A stretch of DNA of 64,000 nt from Lysobacterales bacterium. GTDB taxonomy: Bacteria; Pseudomonadota; Gammaproteobacteria; Nevskiales; Salinisphaeraceae. Location of the stretch: NCBI GenBank assembly GCA_002715985.1, contig PBAO01000015.1, forward strand, positions 4,978 to 68,977, given 5' to 3'. Position 1 is the first letter of the stretch. Each line of letters begins with the position of its first letter. The notes under the pieces are model-generated. The model saw only the letters and a list, made by a program, of their open reading frames with translations. It was not told the DNA's origin and made no database searches. A program made the translations under genes and the position numbers. Shown here piece after piece: positions 50,581 through 61,000 of this stretch.

Positions 50581-51239
50581 CCCACACCCAGGCCGCTGCC
50601 TTTGCCCATCGCCAGACGCCGCGTATCTTCTGTATCGGGCGTAATTACGCCAAGCATATCGCCGAGTTGAACAGCACCCTGCCGGGGGCTGAATGCGTCA
50701 TCTTCATGAAGCCGCTCGCCAGCCTGGTCGCGCCCGACGATGCGCTGATGCTGCCCCTGGAGCGCGGCGAGATCCATCACGAGGCCGAGCTTGTCATCGA
50801 GATCGGCCGGGGCGGACACGAGATCCCGAGCGATTCGGCACGCGACCATATTGCAGCCCTCGGGCTGGGCCTGGATCTGACGGCCCGCGATGTCCAAACC
50901 GAGCTCAAGTCCTCCGGCGAGCCCTGGGAGCGCGCCAAGGCCTTCGAGCAGAGCGCACCGCTGGGTCCGATGACGCCGTTGACCGAAGATATCGATCTGG
51001 CCGACCTGCACTTCGAGTTGACCATCGACGGCCAGACCCGACAGGTCGGACATACCGCGAACATGATGGTCGGCATCACCCGCCTGGTGGCTGTCGTCAG
51101 CCAAACCTGGACGCTGCGCCCCGGCGATCTGATCTTCACCGGCACACCCGAAGGCGTCGGCCCGGTCGTGCCGGGACAGCGTCTGTGCCTGTCGGGCCCG
51201 CAATTCCAGCCCGCGACCTGGACGATCGGCACCTCCTGA
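50577..51239 (+). CDS. fumarylacetoacetate hydrolase family protein
   Basis: IFCIGRNYAKHIAELN, FMKPLASLV, HHEAELVIEIG, GDLIFTGTPEGVGPV. Confidence 0.92.
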   Translation: MTHTQAAAFAHRQTPRIFCIGRNYAKHIAELNSTLPGAECVIFMKPLASLVAPDDALMLPLERGEIHHEAELVIEIGRGGHEIPSDSARDHIAALGLGLDLTARDVQTELKSSGEPWERAKAFEQSAPLGPMTPLTEDIDLADLHFELTIDGQTRQVGHTANMMVGITRLVAVVSQTWTLRPGDLIFTGTPEGVGPVVPGQRLCLSGPQFQPATWTIGTS

Positions 51240-51315
51240 TCCGAAAAGAAATCTTGTCATTTCGCCGATCCTGGAGGAGGATCAAGCTCACGGTATCGCC
51301 ACCCTGAGGCGTTGC

Positions 51316-52425
51316 TTGAGTCCCAAGAAGAAGATCATCGTGGGTGCCGGTATGGCACTGGTCGCGATCGCCGTTATCGCGATCGGTGTCTCGTACCATC
51401 TAGCCGAGCGAAACCGCCATGCCCGCAATTCGCCGCTGGTCGCTGCCAAGCAACAACAGCTGGCCAATCTGAAACAGCTCGACGCACAGATGCTCGCCCC
51501 CGGCGAAGCCGCCTGGAATCCGGCCACGCGGACAGCCACCCTGCGCGATTCAGGTCGTGCGGGCGTGGGGTTGTTCATCCGTCATACGTTTTTTCATATC
51601 GTCGGCGATATCGGCTTTGATGTCGCTACGCTTTCTGCCCTGCTCGAGCCGACAACCAGCGGCGCACCGGTCGTTCTGGACGATCCGACATCGTTCATCT
51701 TCAAGCCGCTGCACGGTGACGTGGTGATGCCGGATTCGGCACTGACCGCGCTGTTCAATGATTATCTGATCGATTATCCCGACACTCAGCTGCGGGATCT
51801 GACGATCACGAGCAGCGACGACGGCACGCTGCGCGTGACCGGCCAGACCCAGAAGATCCCCGGGCTGTGGCTGGATTTTGAAATGGCCGGGCCCGTGCGC
51901 CTGGTCGACCATCATCTGTTCGTCTACGAGCCCACCCGGATCGAGATCGCCAAGATTCCGGCCAAGGGGCTGCTCAAGGTGGTTCGTCTTCAGCTTTCCA
52001 ATCTGGTGCAGATCGATACCGAAGGCGCCGAGCTGTCGGGCGACGCCATCGTGCTCGACCTCAATCATTCCCTGCCACCGCCCACACAGGCTGTCCACGT
52101 CGCCGACATGAGGCTCGACGCCGCCGGCCTGCATCTGAGTTTTACCAGCGAGCATCGCCCGGCCTGGCCCGAGCCGGTCATCGACCGGGACAGCTATGTG
52201 CTGCTCGAAGGCGGCGATCTGAAGACCTTTCGTGCCTTGATCACGCATGTCCGGATGCAGCTGGTGGCTGCCGGCGGCGGCAAACTCGACACCTCGCTCT
52301 ATGACTATCGCCAACAGATCGTGGGCGGACATTTCCAGGCCACCCGCGCCGGCGAGCTGATCGCGTTCATGGCCCCGCTGCCACCAACGGCAAGCGCACC
52401 GTCCGAGAGCCCCGCTCATGACTGA
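51316..52425 (+). CDS. hypothetical exported/membrane-anchored protein, paralogue of the following gene
   Basis: N-terminal TM (KKIIVGAGMALVAIAVIAIGVSYHLA) then GDIGFDVATLSALLEPTTSGAPVVLDDP...IDRDSYVLLEGGD...LYDYRQQ; TTG start. Confidence 0.8.
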   Translation: MSPKKKIIVGAGMALVAIAVIAIGVSYHLAERNRHARNSPLVAAKQQQLANLKQLDAQMLAPGEAAWNPATRTATLRDSGRAGVGLFIRHTFFHIVGDIGFDVATLSALLEPTTSGAPVVLDDPTSFIFKPLHGDVVMPDSALTALFNDYLIDYPDTQLRDLTITSSDDGTLRVTGQTQKIPGLWLDFEMAGPVRLVDHHLFVYEPTRIEIAKIPAKGLLKVVRLQLSNLVQIDTEGAELSGDAIVLDLNHSLPPPTQAVHVADMRLDAAGLHLSFTSEHRPAWPEPVIDRDSYVLLEGGDLKTFRALITHVRMQLVAAGGGKLDTSLYDYRQQIVGGHFQATRAGELIAFMAPLPPTASAPSESPAHD

Positions 52426-53560
52426 TCGCTTATTATCGTCGTGGCTCGTGATGGGGCTCGTGGCCACCCTCTGGCTGGTGGCCGGGCCCGCCGATGCGGC
52501 TGACGAGCAGGCCAATACCCTCGATCCCCAGGATGCGGCGCATGTCCCCGCACTCGTGGAGAAACAACAACAGCGCTATCGGGCGCTACAGGATGAATGG
52601 CAGGCCCGACACGTACCGCGCGGCCTGGCGCGCCCGACAGACGCGCCCACGGCGCGGGATTCCAACGTGCCGACGGTCGGCATCAGGCTCCAGGATGTCG
52701 ACTATGAAATCGCCGACGGTATCGGCTTCTATGTGAAATCGCTGGTCGGGGCACTCGTGCCCAATACCGCCGGCGCGCCGGTCGACTTCGACGACCCCGA
52801 TCAGTATCGGATTCAAGTGCATGCCGGCGAAGTCACGCTGAGCCCGGCGCAACTGGATGCGGTGTTCAACCGCTACGTGCTGACCCATGCACCGCGCTCG
52901 CTGTCCAGCGTCACCAACCACACCCGCGACGGGCGTCTGATTGTCGATGTTGGCGCGCGCCTGCGCGGCTTTCTGCCCCCGATCGGCGGCCTGCCGACAC
53001 GCTTGTCCGGCCCGGTTCATGTAACCGAGGACAACCGTCTGGCCTATACGCCGGACCGGGTCAGCAGCTTCGGGGTATCGCTTCGCCCGTTGCTGAACGC
53101 CACCGGGCTCACACTCGCCGATCTCACGCCGCTCGATCGCCCCGGGGCCCATCTCCAGGACAATACGTTGCTGATGGACCCGGAAACACTGTTTCCTGGC
53201 CCACGGCTCGAAATCGACACGATCGAGAAGGTCACGCTGTCCGAGCGCGGGATGACGCTCGTTTTCACCAGCGACGCCCCCGAGCCGACGTTCAACGATC
53301 CGCCGGTCGAAGCCGACAGCTATATCTGGCTACAGTCCGGCGATGCACGGTTCTACGGGACAGTGCTGGTCAATGCCCGCCTGGCACTCGTCAACGAAAA
53401 CAATAAGCGCCTGCATTTTCATCTTTACGATTACCGGGCCCAGACCGCGGCCGGCCGTATCGACGGGCTGGCCGACGGTACGTTGATTGCTCGGGTGCCG
53501 AATACCGCCCCGAGCGCCAACGACAAGATCGTCATCACCGAAAACCGAACGCCGGATTAA
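52418..53560 (+). CDS. hypothetical secreted protein, divergent tandem paralogue of the preceding gene
   Basis: Signal peptide (LLSSWLVMGLVATLWLVAGPADAA); DGIGFYVKSLVGALVPNTAGAPVDFDDP...VEADSYIWLQSGD...LYDYRAQ. Confidence 0.8.
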   Translation: MTDRLLSSWLVMGLVATLWLVAGPADAADEQANTLDPQDAAHVPALVEKQQQRYRALQDEWQARHVPRGLARPTDAPTARDSNVPTVGIRLQDVDYEIADGIGFYVKSLVGALVPNTAGAPVDFDDPDQYRIQVHAGEVTLSPAQLDAVFNRYVLTHAPRSLSSVTNHTRDGRLIVDVGARLRGFLPPIGGLPTRLSGPVHVTEDNRLAYTPDRVSSFGVSLRPLLNATGLTLADLTPLDRPGAHLQDNTLLMDPETLFPGPRLEIDTIEKVTLSERGMTLVFTSDAPEPTFNDPPVEADSYIWLQSGDARFYGTVLVNARLALVNENNKRLHFHLYDYRAQTAAGRIDGLADGTLIARVPNTAPSANDKIVITENRTPD

Positions 53561-53719
53561 GGCGTGTCGCACGCGCCGCACGACGGTTGAGAACAGGAAA
53601 TTGCGCCCCGGAACCGATCCCATGATCGATTCGGGACATAAGGCGTTGCGCCCAAAACCCTTCTTTTCTAGTCTTCTGATCTTTTGCGACACGACGCCGG
53701 CCGTCGACGGAGATTGTGC

Positions 53720-55369
53720 ATGACATTGACTCGGGAACTGGAGCACTCGCTGGGATTGGCCGGTATCGAGTTCCGGCACAACCTGGCCCGCCCTGCCTTG
53801 TTTGCCGAGGCGATCGCCAACGACCGCGGGCGTGTACGCGCCGATGGCCCGGCCGACGAACACAAGGCCTTCGCCACCCGGATGGGCGCCGATGGTCCAC
53901 TGGTCTATTACTCCGACCCCAGCTGTACCGGACGCCCCGTGGGCGATACGTTCGCCGTGGCCCGCGATTCGGTCATCGACACGGTGTGGTGGAAACGTGA
54001 TTTCCAGCCGTTCTCGGCCGATGCCTTCGATGCGCTGTTGCCCCGCGTGGTGGCGCATCTGAATGCGCGTGGCGGTCATCTCTACGTACAGGACACGTTC
54101 TGCGGCTGGGACCCGGATTACGCGGTGCCCTATCGGCTGGTCAGCGAGTTCGCCACCCATGCCCTGTTCGCTCAGAACATGTTTGCCAGCGACGTCCCCG
54201 TGGCCGACCCAAAGTCGCGCCGCTGGACACTGATCAACGCCCCCAGTTTCATGTGTGACCCGGCCCGTGACGGCACGCTCTCCGAGCGCGCGGTGATCGT
54301 GGATCTGGAAAATCGTGTCGCCCTGGTGCTGGGCCCGGCCGACTATTGCGGCATCGTCAAGAAGACGATGTTCACCGTCATGAACTATCGCCTGCCGGCG
54401 CGCGGTGATCTGCCCATGCACTGCTCGGCCAATCTGGGCGACGCCGATGACACGGCCGTGCTGTTCGGTCTGTCCGGTACGGGCAAGACCACGCTGTCGG
54501 CCGATCCGGCCCGACAGTTGATCGGCGACGACGAACACGCCTGGACGGCGAACGGCGTATCCAACTTCGAGGGCGGTTGCTATGCCAAGCTGATCGATCT
54601 GAACAAACAAGCCGAGCCGGTGATCGCACGGGCCCTGTCCATGCCCTGCTCGATCATCGAAAACGTGCCGCCACTGCCGGACAAGCCGTTGGCCGAAACC
54701 GATCCTCAGGATCTGGATCTCACTGACGACTCGATCACCGAGAACACGCGCCTGTCCTATCCGCTGGCCGCCAACGACAACGTCGCCGCCGGCGCACGGG
54801 GCCCGCACCCGACCACGATCGTGCTGCTGACCGCCGATGCCTTCGGCGTACTGCCACCGATCTCGATCCTGTCGAGCGACGAGGTCATGTATCACTTCGT
54901 CTCGGGCTTCACCGCCAAGCTCGCGGGCACGGAAGTCGGTGTGACCGAGCCCCAGGCCGCATTTTCGGCCTGCTACGGCGCGCCGTTCATGCCCCGCCCG
55001 GCAGCGGTGTATGCCGAGCTGCTGGCTGCCAAGATGAAGACCCACGGCGCACGCTGTGTGCTGCTCAATACCGGCTGGACAGGCGGGCCACACGGCGTGG
55101 GCAAACGGATATCCATTGCGCACACCCGGAATCTGTTGTCTGCCGCCCTGTCGGGTGCGCTGGATGATGTGGCCTGTGACACCCATCCCGTCTTCGGCCT
55201 GGCCATGCCGCGCGAATGCCCGGACGTGCCCAGCGAGATTCTCGACCCGCGCAACACCTGGGCCGACCAGGACGCCTACGATGCCCAGGCACGAACGCTG
55301 CGCGATATGTTCCAGGCGAACTTCAAGACCAACGATTTCGCCTCGATGGGAATCCGTGCCGTGATGTAG
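53720..55369 (+). CDS. pckA: ATP-dependent phosphoenolpyruvate carboxykinase
   Basis: MHCSANLGDADDTAVLFGLSGTGKTTLSADPARQLIGDDEHAW; ENTRLSYPL; LNTGWTGGPHGVGKRI. Confidence 0.95.
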   Translation: MTLTRELEHSLGLAGIEFRHNLARPALFAEAIANDRGRVRADGPADEHKAFATRMGADGPLVYYSDPSCTGRPVGDTFAVARDSVIDTVWWKRDFQPFSADAFDALLPRVVAHLNARGGHLYVQDTFCGWDPDYAVPYRLVSEFATHALFAQNMFASDVPVADPKSRRWTLINAPSFMCDPARDGTLSERAVIVDLENRVALVLGPADYCGIVKKTMFTVMNYRLPARGDLPMHCSANLGDADDTAVLFGLSGTGKTTLSADPARQLIGDDEHAWTANGVSNFEGGCYAKLIDLNKQAEPVIARALSMPCSIIENVPPLPDKPLAETDPQDLDLTDDSITENTRLSYPLAANDNVAAGARGPHPTTIVLLTADAFGVLPPISILSSDEVMYHFVSGFTAKLAGTEVGVTEPQAAFSACYGAPFMPRPAAVYAELLAAKMKTHGARCVLLNTGWTGGPHGVGKRISIAHTRNLLSAALSGALDDVACDTHPVFGLAMPRECPDVPSEILDPRNTWADQDAYDAQARTLRDMFQANFKTNDFASMGIRAVM

Positions 55370-55382
55370 GCCTTGTTGGCGC

Positions 55383-55415
55383 AAAAAAAAGCCGCCGGAT
55401 GATCCGGCGGCTTTT
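55383..55415. terminator. bidirectional rho-independent terminator between pckA and FKBP gene
   Basis: AAAAAAAAGCCGCCGGATGATCCGGCGGCTTTT. Confidence 0.92.
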
Positions 55416-55439
55416 CGCTATCCAACGGGCGTGCCCGGT

Positions 55440-56261
55440 TTACTGACCGCTGTTGGCGCTATCCGTGCTATCGGCACTGTCGCTGTCTTCGCCCGTGCCC
55501 TTGTTCTTGTCCACGCTCACCAGCGTGACGTCGAAGATCAGGGTTTCGTTCGGGCCGATCTTGGCGCCGGCGCCGCGCTCGCCATAAGCCAGATCCGGCG
55601 GGATGAACAGCTTGTACTGGCCGCCCGCGTGCATCATCTGCAAGGCTTCCGTCCAGCCCGGGATCACGGCGTTGACCGGGAAGGTCACCGGCTTGCCGCG
55701 CTCTTCGGAGCTGTCAAAGACCGTACCGTCGATCAGCTTGCCGGTATAGCGGACCGTCACGCTGTCGTTGGCATCCGGTTGGGGGCCATCGCCTTTCTCG
55801 ATGACCTTGTACTGCAGGCCATCCTCAAGCGTCTTGACGCCGTCTTTCTTCTTGTTCTCGGCGAGAAATTCCTGACCCGCCTTCATGTTGGCCTGAGCTT
55901 CCTTGTTCTGTTCCTTCTGCTGGGCGGCCTGCATGTCAGACACCACGCCCTGCATCACGGTCTGGAGCTCGTCCTGGCTGATCCGGGTCGGGCCTTGGCC
56001 GACCACGTCGCGTACGCCCTGGGTCAGTTGATCCAGATCGAGATTCATCGGCAGATCCTTAAGAGAGTTGCCGATATCCATGCCCAGCGCATAGCTGCGT
56101 TTGGCGCTTTTGCTGGTGAACTGCTGGTCGCCCGAGCTGGTGTTGCTCGCCGTATTCGAGGCCGTGGTGTCAGTGCTCGTGTTGTTCGATGCACCTTCAT
56201 TGCCACAGGCGGTCAGTGCCAGCGCGCAGGCACACAGTACAAACGTTTTCTTCATGGCCAT
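55440..56261 (-). CDS. FKBP-type peptidyl-prolyl isomerase (Mip/FkpA-like lipoprotein)
   Basis: LTACG lipobox; SYALGMDIGNSLKDLP; DSVTVRYTGKLIDGTVFDSSEERGKPVTFPVNAVIPGWTEALQMMHAGGQYKLFIPPDLAYGERGAG. Confidence 0.94.
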   Translation of the reverse strand: MAMKKTFVLCACALALTACGNEGASNNTSTDTTASNTASNTSSGDQQFTSKSAKRSYALGMDIGNSLKDLPMNLDLDQLTQGVRDVVGQGPTRISQDELQTVMQGVVSDMQAAQQKEQNKEAQANMKAGQEFLAENKKKDGVKTLEDGLQYKVIEKGDGPQPDANDSVTVRYTGKLIDGTVFDSSEERGKPVTFPVNAVIPGWTEALQMMHAGGQYKLFIPPDLAYGERGAGAKIGPNETLIFDVTLVSVDKNKGTGEDSDSADSTDSANSGQ

Positions 56262-56370
56262 TTCCTGTCCTTGTTGAACGTCCCGAGACTACGTGAAAGA
56301 AGACCGGGGCAAAAGCTGCATGCCCGCTCGGCGGACATGCGTCTTCAAAGGTCAACCACGATCCGTCGAA

Positions 56371-57582
56371 TCAGCCCTGGCGGTGCCCCAGGCGCAGACG
56401 CAGCGCGTTCAGGCGGATGAAACCCTCGGCGTCTTTCTGATCATAGGCCCCACGGTCATCCTCGAAGGTGGCGATAGCCGAATCGAACAGGCTATCGCGC
56501 TCGGAGGCCCGGCCCACGATCGAGACACTGCCCTTGTAGAGCTTGACCCGAACCGTGCCGTTGACGTGGTGCTGGGACTCATCGATGGCCGCCTGCATCA
56601 TGCGACGCTCGGGCGAGAACCAGTAGCCGTTGTAGATGAGCTTGGCATAGCGCGGCATCAGCTCGTCTTTCAGATGCGCGGCCTCGCGGTCCAGCGTGAT
56701 CGACTCGATGGCGCGATGCGCGCGCAGCATGATGGTCCCGCCCGGGGTTTCGTAGCAGCCGCGCGATTTCATGCCGACGTAGCGGTTCTCGACGATATCG
56801 ATCCGTCCGATGCCGTGGGCCCCGCCCAGTTCGTTGAGCTTGGCCAGCACCTGGTACGGGCTCAGGTCCTGACCGTCCACGGCCACGATGTCGCCGGCGG
56901 CGAAGGTCAAGTCGACCTCCTGGGGCGTGTCGGGCGCGTCCTCGGGTCTGACCGACCACTCCCACATGACATCTTCGGCCGGGGTCCAGGGGTCTTCGAG
57001 TACGCCGCCCTCGTAGGAGATATGCAGTGCGTTGGCATCGGTGGAATACGGCGAGCCGCCGTCGGCCTTCTTGCGGATATCGATGCCGTTGTCCTCGGCA
57101 TAGGCCAGCAATCGCTCGCGCGAGTTCAGATCCCACTCCCGCCAGGGCGCGATGACCTTGATGTCCGGGGCCAGCGCATAGGCAGACAGTTCGAAGCGCA
57201 CCTGATCATTGCCCTTGCCGGTGGCGCCGTGGGCGATGGCGTCGGCCCCGGTCTCGCGCGCGATCTCGACCAGGCGCTTGGAGATCAGGGGCCGGGCAAT
57301 GGAGGTGCCCAGCAGATATTCGCCTTCATAGATGGCGTTGGCCCGGAACATCGGGTACACGAAATCGGCCACGAACTCTTCGCGCAGATCGTCGATGAAA
57401 ACCTGGCTGACCCCCAGCGCGCGTGCCTTGGGTTCGACTTCGGACAGCTCCTCGCCCTGGCCGATATCCGCGGTGAAGGTCACGACTTCGCAGTCGTATT
57501 CGTCTTGCAGCCATTTCAGAATGACCGAGGTATCGAGTCCGCCCGAATAGGCCAGGACCACTTTGGCAACGTCGCCGCTCAT
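56371..57582 (-). CDS. argG: argininosuccinate synthase
   Basis: [54 protein letters not shown]. Confidence 0.97.
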   Translation of the reverse strand: MSGDVAKVVLAYSGGLDTSVILKWLQDEYDCEVVTFTADIGQGEELSEVEPKARALGVSQVFIDDLREEFVADFVYPMFRANAIYEGEYLLGTSIARPLISKRLVEIARETGADAIAHGATGKGNDQVRFELSAYALAPDIKVIAPWREWDLNSRERLLAYAEDNGIDIRKKADGGSPYSTDANALHISYEGGVLEDPWTPAEDVMWEWSVRPEDAPDTPQEVDLTFAAGDIVAVDGQDLSPYQVLAKLNELGGAHGIGRIDIVENRYVGMKSRGCYETPGGTIMLRAHRAIESITLDREAAHLKDELMPRYAKLIYNGYWFSPERRMMQAAIDESQHHVNGTVRVKLYKGSVSIVGRASERDSLFDSAIATFEDDRGAYDQKDAEGFIRLNALRLRLGHRQG

Positions 57583-57670
57583 GGGTGCGCTCCGCTCAAG
57601 GGTTGTCGCAAAGCCACCGAGTATACAAAACCAGCGCTCGGCACGTGCCCGGCAGTGCTACCATCCGCAT

Positions 57671-58327
57671 ATGAATGACTTATCCCAGACGAGTGAGACA
57701 TCGCCGCGCATGGCCACGCGCTTCCGTGGGTTTCTGCCGGTCGTCATCGATGTCGAGACCGGCGGTTTCAATTCGGCCACCGATGCCCTGCTGGAGATCG
57801 CCGCCGTTACGGTGGGGTTCACCGAGGATGGCAGCCTGGACCTGATGGAATCCATCTCCTACCACGTTACACCGTTCGAGGGCGCGAACATCGAAGCTGC
57901 CTCGCTCGAGGTCAACGGGATCGATCCGCATCACCCGCTGCGCCCGGCCATTCCGGAACGCGATGCTCTGGGCCGGATCTTTCGGCTCGTGCGCGAAGCC
58001 ATGAAGACCACCGGATGCAAGCGCGCGGTACTGGTCGGGCATAACGCCCACTTCGATCTGGGGTTCTTGAACGCCGCGATCGCCCGAACAGGCATCAAAC
58101 GCAGCCCGTTTCATCCGTTCTCGTGCTTCGATACGGCCACGCTGGCCGGCGTGGCCTATGGCCAGACCGTGCTGCGGCGTGCGGCCACAGCGGCCGGCAT
58201 GGACTGGGACAACCAGGCCGCCCACTCGGCACTTTATGACACCGAACAGACCGCGCGTCTGTTCTGTCGTATCGTCAATCGCTTTCAGCCGGTCTACGAT
58301 GCCGTGCCGCCCGAGCCACAAAGCTAG
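57671..58327 (+). CDS. rnt: ribonuclease T
   Basis: [71 protein letters not shown]. Confidence 0.95.
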   Translation: MNDLSQTSETSPRMATRFRGFLPVVIDVETGGFNSATDALLEIAAVTVGFTEDGSLDLMESISYHVTPFEGANIEAASLEVNGIDPHHPLRPAIPERDALGRIFRLVREAMKTTGCKRAVLVGHNAHFDLGFLNAAIARTGIKRSPFHPFSCFDTATLAGVAYGQTVLRRAATAAGMDWDNQAAHSALYDTEQTARLFCRIVNRFQPVYDAVPPEPQS

Positions 58328-58384
58328 GCACTGGCACGATCTTCAAAGCCGACTTTCTCGATCTCTGGCTGACACAACCGATCT

Positions 58385-59194
58385 ATGTCCGCGACCCAAT
58401 CCTCGTTTTCCAGTGACCGTCCGTTGCTCGGGCGGGCCCGCCTGATCCTCAAGGGCATCCACTTTGCCGGCGTGCTGTTGCTCGGCGTGGTGCTGTTGCC
58501 CAGCGTTGCGCTGCTGGGGCGCCACGCCAAGCATCTGATCAACTGGTGGCTGGGTCGCATGCTGGCCGCACTCGCGGTCGATGTCGAACTCGATGGCCAG
58601 GCGCCGGCCGCGCCCATGCTGGTGGTTGCCAACCACTGCTCGTGGCTGGATATCCTGGTGCTGGGCTGGGCGTTCAACACCGCGTTCGTTTCCAAGGCCG
58701 AGGTCGGCAAATGGCCGATCGTGGGTTCGTTTGCACGCGCCGGTGGCACATTGTTCCTCTCGCGCGGGGCCGGCAAGACCGGCGAGACCAGCGCGCGGAT
58801 TCGCGAGGTACTGGATAACGGGCGCTCGGTGTTGTTCTTTCCCGAAGGCACGACCACTTGCGATCCCAGTCCGCAGCGTTTTCATGCCCGTCTATTTGCG
58901 GCCGCGATCGACGGTGGCTATTCGGTTCTGCCCGTGGGGCTTCGCTACTGCGACGACACCACCCCGCCCGGCATGCACCACGCGCTGGCGCCCTGGGTGA
59001 ACGAGGCGCCGCTGGGCCCGCATTTCAAGGATCTGTTTCGGCTGCGGGGCATCACCGCCCAGCTGCGCATCTGCGCGCCCATCAATCCGCGCGGCTATGA
59101 TCGACGCAGCCTGGCCGAAGCGGCGCGCACGGCCGTGGCGCATCGCCAGGCCGTGGCCACCGCCAAGGAATTGCGCAGCGACTCACTCAGTTAG
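58385..59194 (+). CDS. 1-acyl-sn-glycerol-3-phosphate acyltransferase (PlsC-like)
   Basis: MLVVANHCSWLDILVLGW (NHxSxxD variant), VLFFPEGTTTCD (FPEGT). Confidence 0.92.
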   Translation: MSATQSSFSSDRPLLGRARLILKGIHFAGVLLLGVVLLPSVALLGRHAKHLINWWLGRMLAALAVDVELDGQAPAAPMLVVANHCSWLDILVLGWAFNTAFVSKAEVGKWPIVGSFARAGGTLFLSRGAGKTGETSARIREVLDNGRSVLFFPEGTTTCDPSPQRFHARLFAAAIDGGYSVLPVGLRYCDDTTPPGMHHALAPWVNEAPLGPHFKDLFRLRGITAQLRICAPINPRGYDRRSLAEAARTAVAHRQAVATAKELRSDSLS

Positions 59195-60152
59195 CCTCGT
59201 CGCGCGCAGGCGGTGCGATATGGCCATCGCCCGGCAGGCCACGTAGCGCGTAATAATCGGCGTTGTCGGTGCCGTCGTAGCGCCGCTCGTTGATGAATCG
59301 CTGAATCACCGCGGCGCATTCATTGGCACGCAGCAACAGGAACAGGTGCCCGCCACCGCGCACGATATGAACGTGCGATTTGGGGATCAGCCAGTACAAC
59401 AGACGGCTCTGATACAGCGGAGCGATCGGGTCATCGTCGCCAGCCATGACCAGCGTGGGACACATCAGATTGTGTAGCCGATGGATCGTCATCCAGCCCA
59501 CACGCGCCACCAGCTGATTGATATAGCCATGCAGCTCTGGCGCGGCCAGATGCTCGCGCGCGGTCGCTGTCTCGACCGGCGTCTGTTGTACCAGGCCGCT
59601 ATAAAACCCGGACATGCCGTCCGGGGTGGCCTCGTCGGCATGGAAACGCCGTATCGCCCTGAAGCGTCGCAGGCTGTTGGTATTCAGCGCGTTGATGCCC
59701 ACGCCAACGGTACCCGCTGCCAGCACCAGGCGATTGACCGGATGGCTGTCATCCAGGGCAAACGACTGGGCCAGTGCGGCGCCCCACCCCAGGCCGACAA
59801 CGTTGACAGCGCTGTCATACCCCAAGCGCGCCAGAAATGTCTTTAGAAGCCGGGCATGCCAGCCCATGCCGCGCGGTATCCGTCGCGCGGGCGAGGCCCC
59901 CGAGCCCGGCATTTCGGGGATGATGACCTCGATATCATCCAGGGCATCGACCAGCGGCAACAGCATATCCAGGTGCGTCCCCACGGTGCCGAGCAGTACC
60001 ATCGGCCGCCCGGCCCCGCGACGCACGCCATAGCGCAGCCGGACGCCGTCGACATCCAGCCAGTCGATCTGCATGCGGGTACGCCGACGCAGCGCGCTCT
60101 GTGCCGGGGGCAGTGCGCGGCGAGCGCCGCGTGCGGAGGCTTGTGCCATCAT
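59187..60152 (-). CDS. PhaZ-like alpha/beta hydrolase fold protein (nucleophile elbow GLGWG)
   Basis: WLDVDGVRLRYGVRRGAGRPMVLLGTVGTHLDMLLPLVDALD; VVGLGWGAALAQSFALDDSHPVNRLVLAAGTVGVG; DDDP and GGGH present. Confidence 0.8.
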   Translation of the reverse strand: MMAQASARGARRALPPAQSALRRRTRMQIDWLDVDGVRLRYGVRRGAGRPMVLLGTVGTHLDMLLPLVDALDDIEVIIPEMPGSGASPARRIPRGMGWHARLLKTFLARLGYDSAVNVVGLGWGAALAQSFALDDSHPVNRLVLAAGTVGVGINALNTNSLRRFRAIRRFHADEATPDGMSGFYSGLVQQTPVETATAREHLAAPELHGYINQLVARVGWMTIHRLHNLMCPTLVMAGDDDPIAPLYQSRLLYWLIPKSHVHIVRGGGHLFLLLRANECAAVIQRFINERRYDGTDNADYYALRGLPGDGHIAPPARDEAN

Positions 60153-61000
60153 CGTTCCTCGAAAAGCGCCAGGAATGCCTCGATTCGTCGCAGCGATTCG
60201 CTGCGACGCTCGATCAGCAGCCAGTGCCCGGCCCCGTGCAGCACGGACAGCTCGGCGCGCGGCATGAGCAGTTGTAGCAGCCGCGCGTTGGCCAACGGCA
60301 CGATTCGATCATCGTCGCCGGCCAGTATCAGCGTCGGCATGCTGATGCGGTGAGCAAACATCAGACTGGAAAAACCGACCACGGCATAGAGCTGACCGGC
60401 CAGCGCGGCCGCGCTCGGCGTGCGGGCCCCCGCCAGGGCAAGCGCCACGTCGCGACAATCGCGTTCGCAGCGCCCGCCGAAGATCTCGCGCGCTTGGCGG
60501 GCATCCACGTTCAGACCGGCCCGCCCGGCGATACCGGCCAGGCCCTTCAGAGCTCGCCAGCGCCCGGGCAGCATCGTCTGGCCACAGGACGTGGCCACCA
60601 GTACGAGCGCGTTCACGCGTGCTGCCTCACGATAGGCCAGCTGCTGGGCCAGCAGGCCGCCCCAGCCCATGCCGAGGACGTTGACCCGGGCCAGTCCCAG
60701 CTCATCAAGCAACCTGGCGATCTGATCCGCGCGCGCAGGCATGCGCTGACGTGCCGCGGCGAACGAGACGCTCTGCGTGCCGTGCATGCCCGGCCAGTCG
60801 AATATCACCGTGGGACAGGACAAGGCCCGGCAGAAGGAAGCCAGAAGCGCGCGATCCGCGCCGTAGTCGCTGCATAGAAGCAGCGTGGTGCCCTGGCCGG
60901 CGGTGCGGGTCACACCCAGCCGCTGACCGGCCAGATCGATCTCGAGGTCGACCTCGAGATCGCCGGCCGTCGCGCGGCTCGATTCAGCGTTGTCGGACAT
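60149..61000 (-). CDS. PhaZ-like alpha/beta hydrolase fold protein (nucleophile elbow GMGWG)
   Basis: VNVLGMGWGGLLAQQLAYREAARVNALVLVATSCG; LILAGDDDRIVPL; LHGAGHWLLIER; overlaps flanking genes. Confidence 0.8.
   Translation of the reverse strand: MSDNAESSRATAGDLEVDLEIDLAGQRLGVTRTAGQGTTLLLCSDYGADRALLASFCRALSCPTVIFDWPGMHGTQSVSFAAARQRMPARADQIARLLDELGLARVNVLGMGWGGLLAQQLAYREAARVNALVLVATSCGQTMLPGRWRALKGLAGIAGRAGLNVDARQAREIFGGRCERDCRDVALALAGARTPSAAALAGQLYAVVGFSSLMFAHRISMPTLILAGDDDRIVPLANARLLQLLMPRAELSVLHGAGHWLLIERRSESLRRIEAFLALFEER

Noticed and set aside
53330-55384. 684-aa minus-strand ORF
   Set aside because: Antisense to pckA; low-complexity H/R/G/Q-rich translation typical of shadow ORFs in GC-rich genes.
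56293-57678. 461-aa plus-strand ORF
   Set aside because: Antisense to argG.
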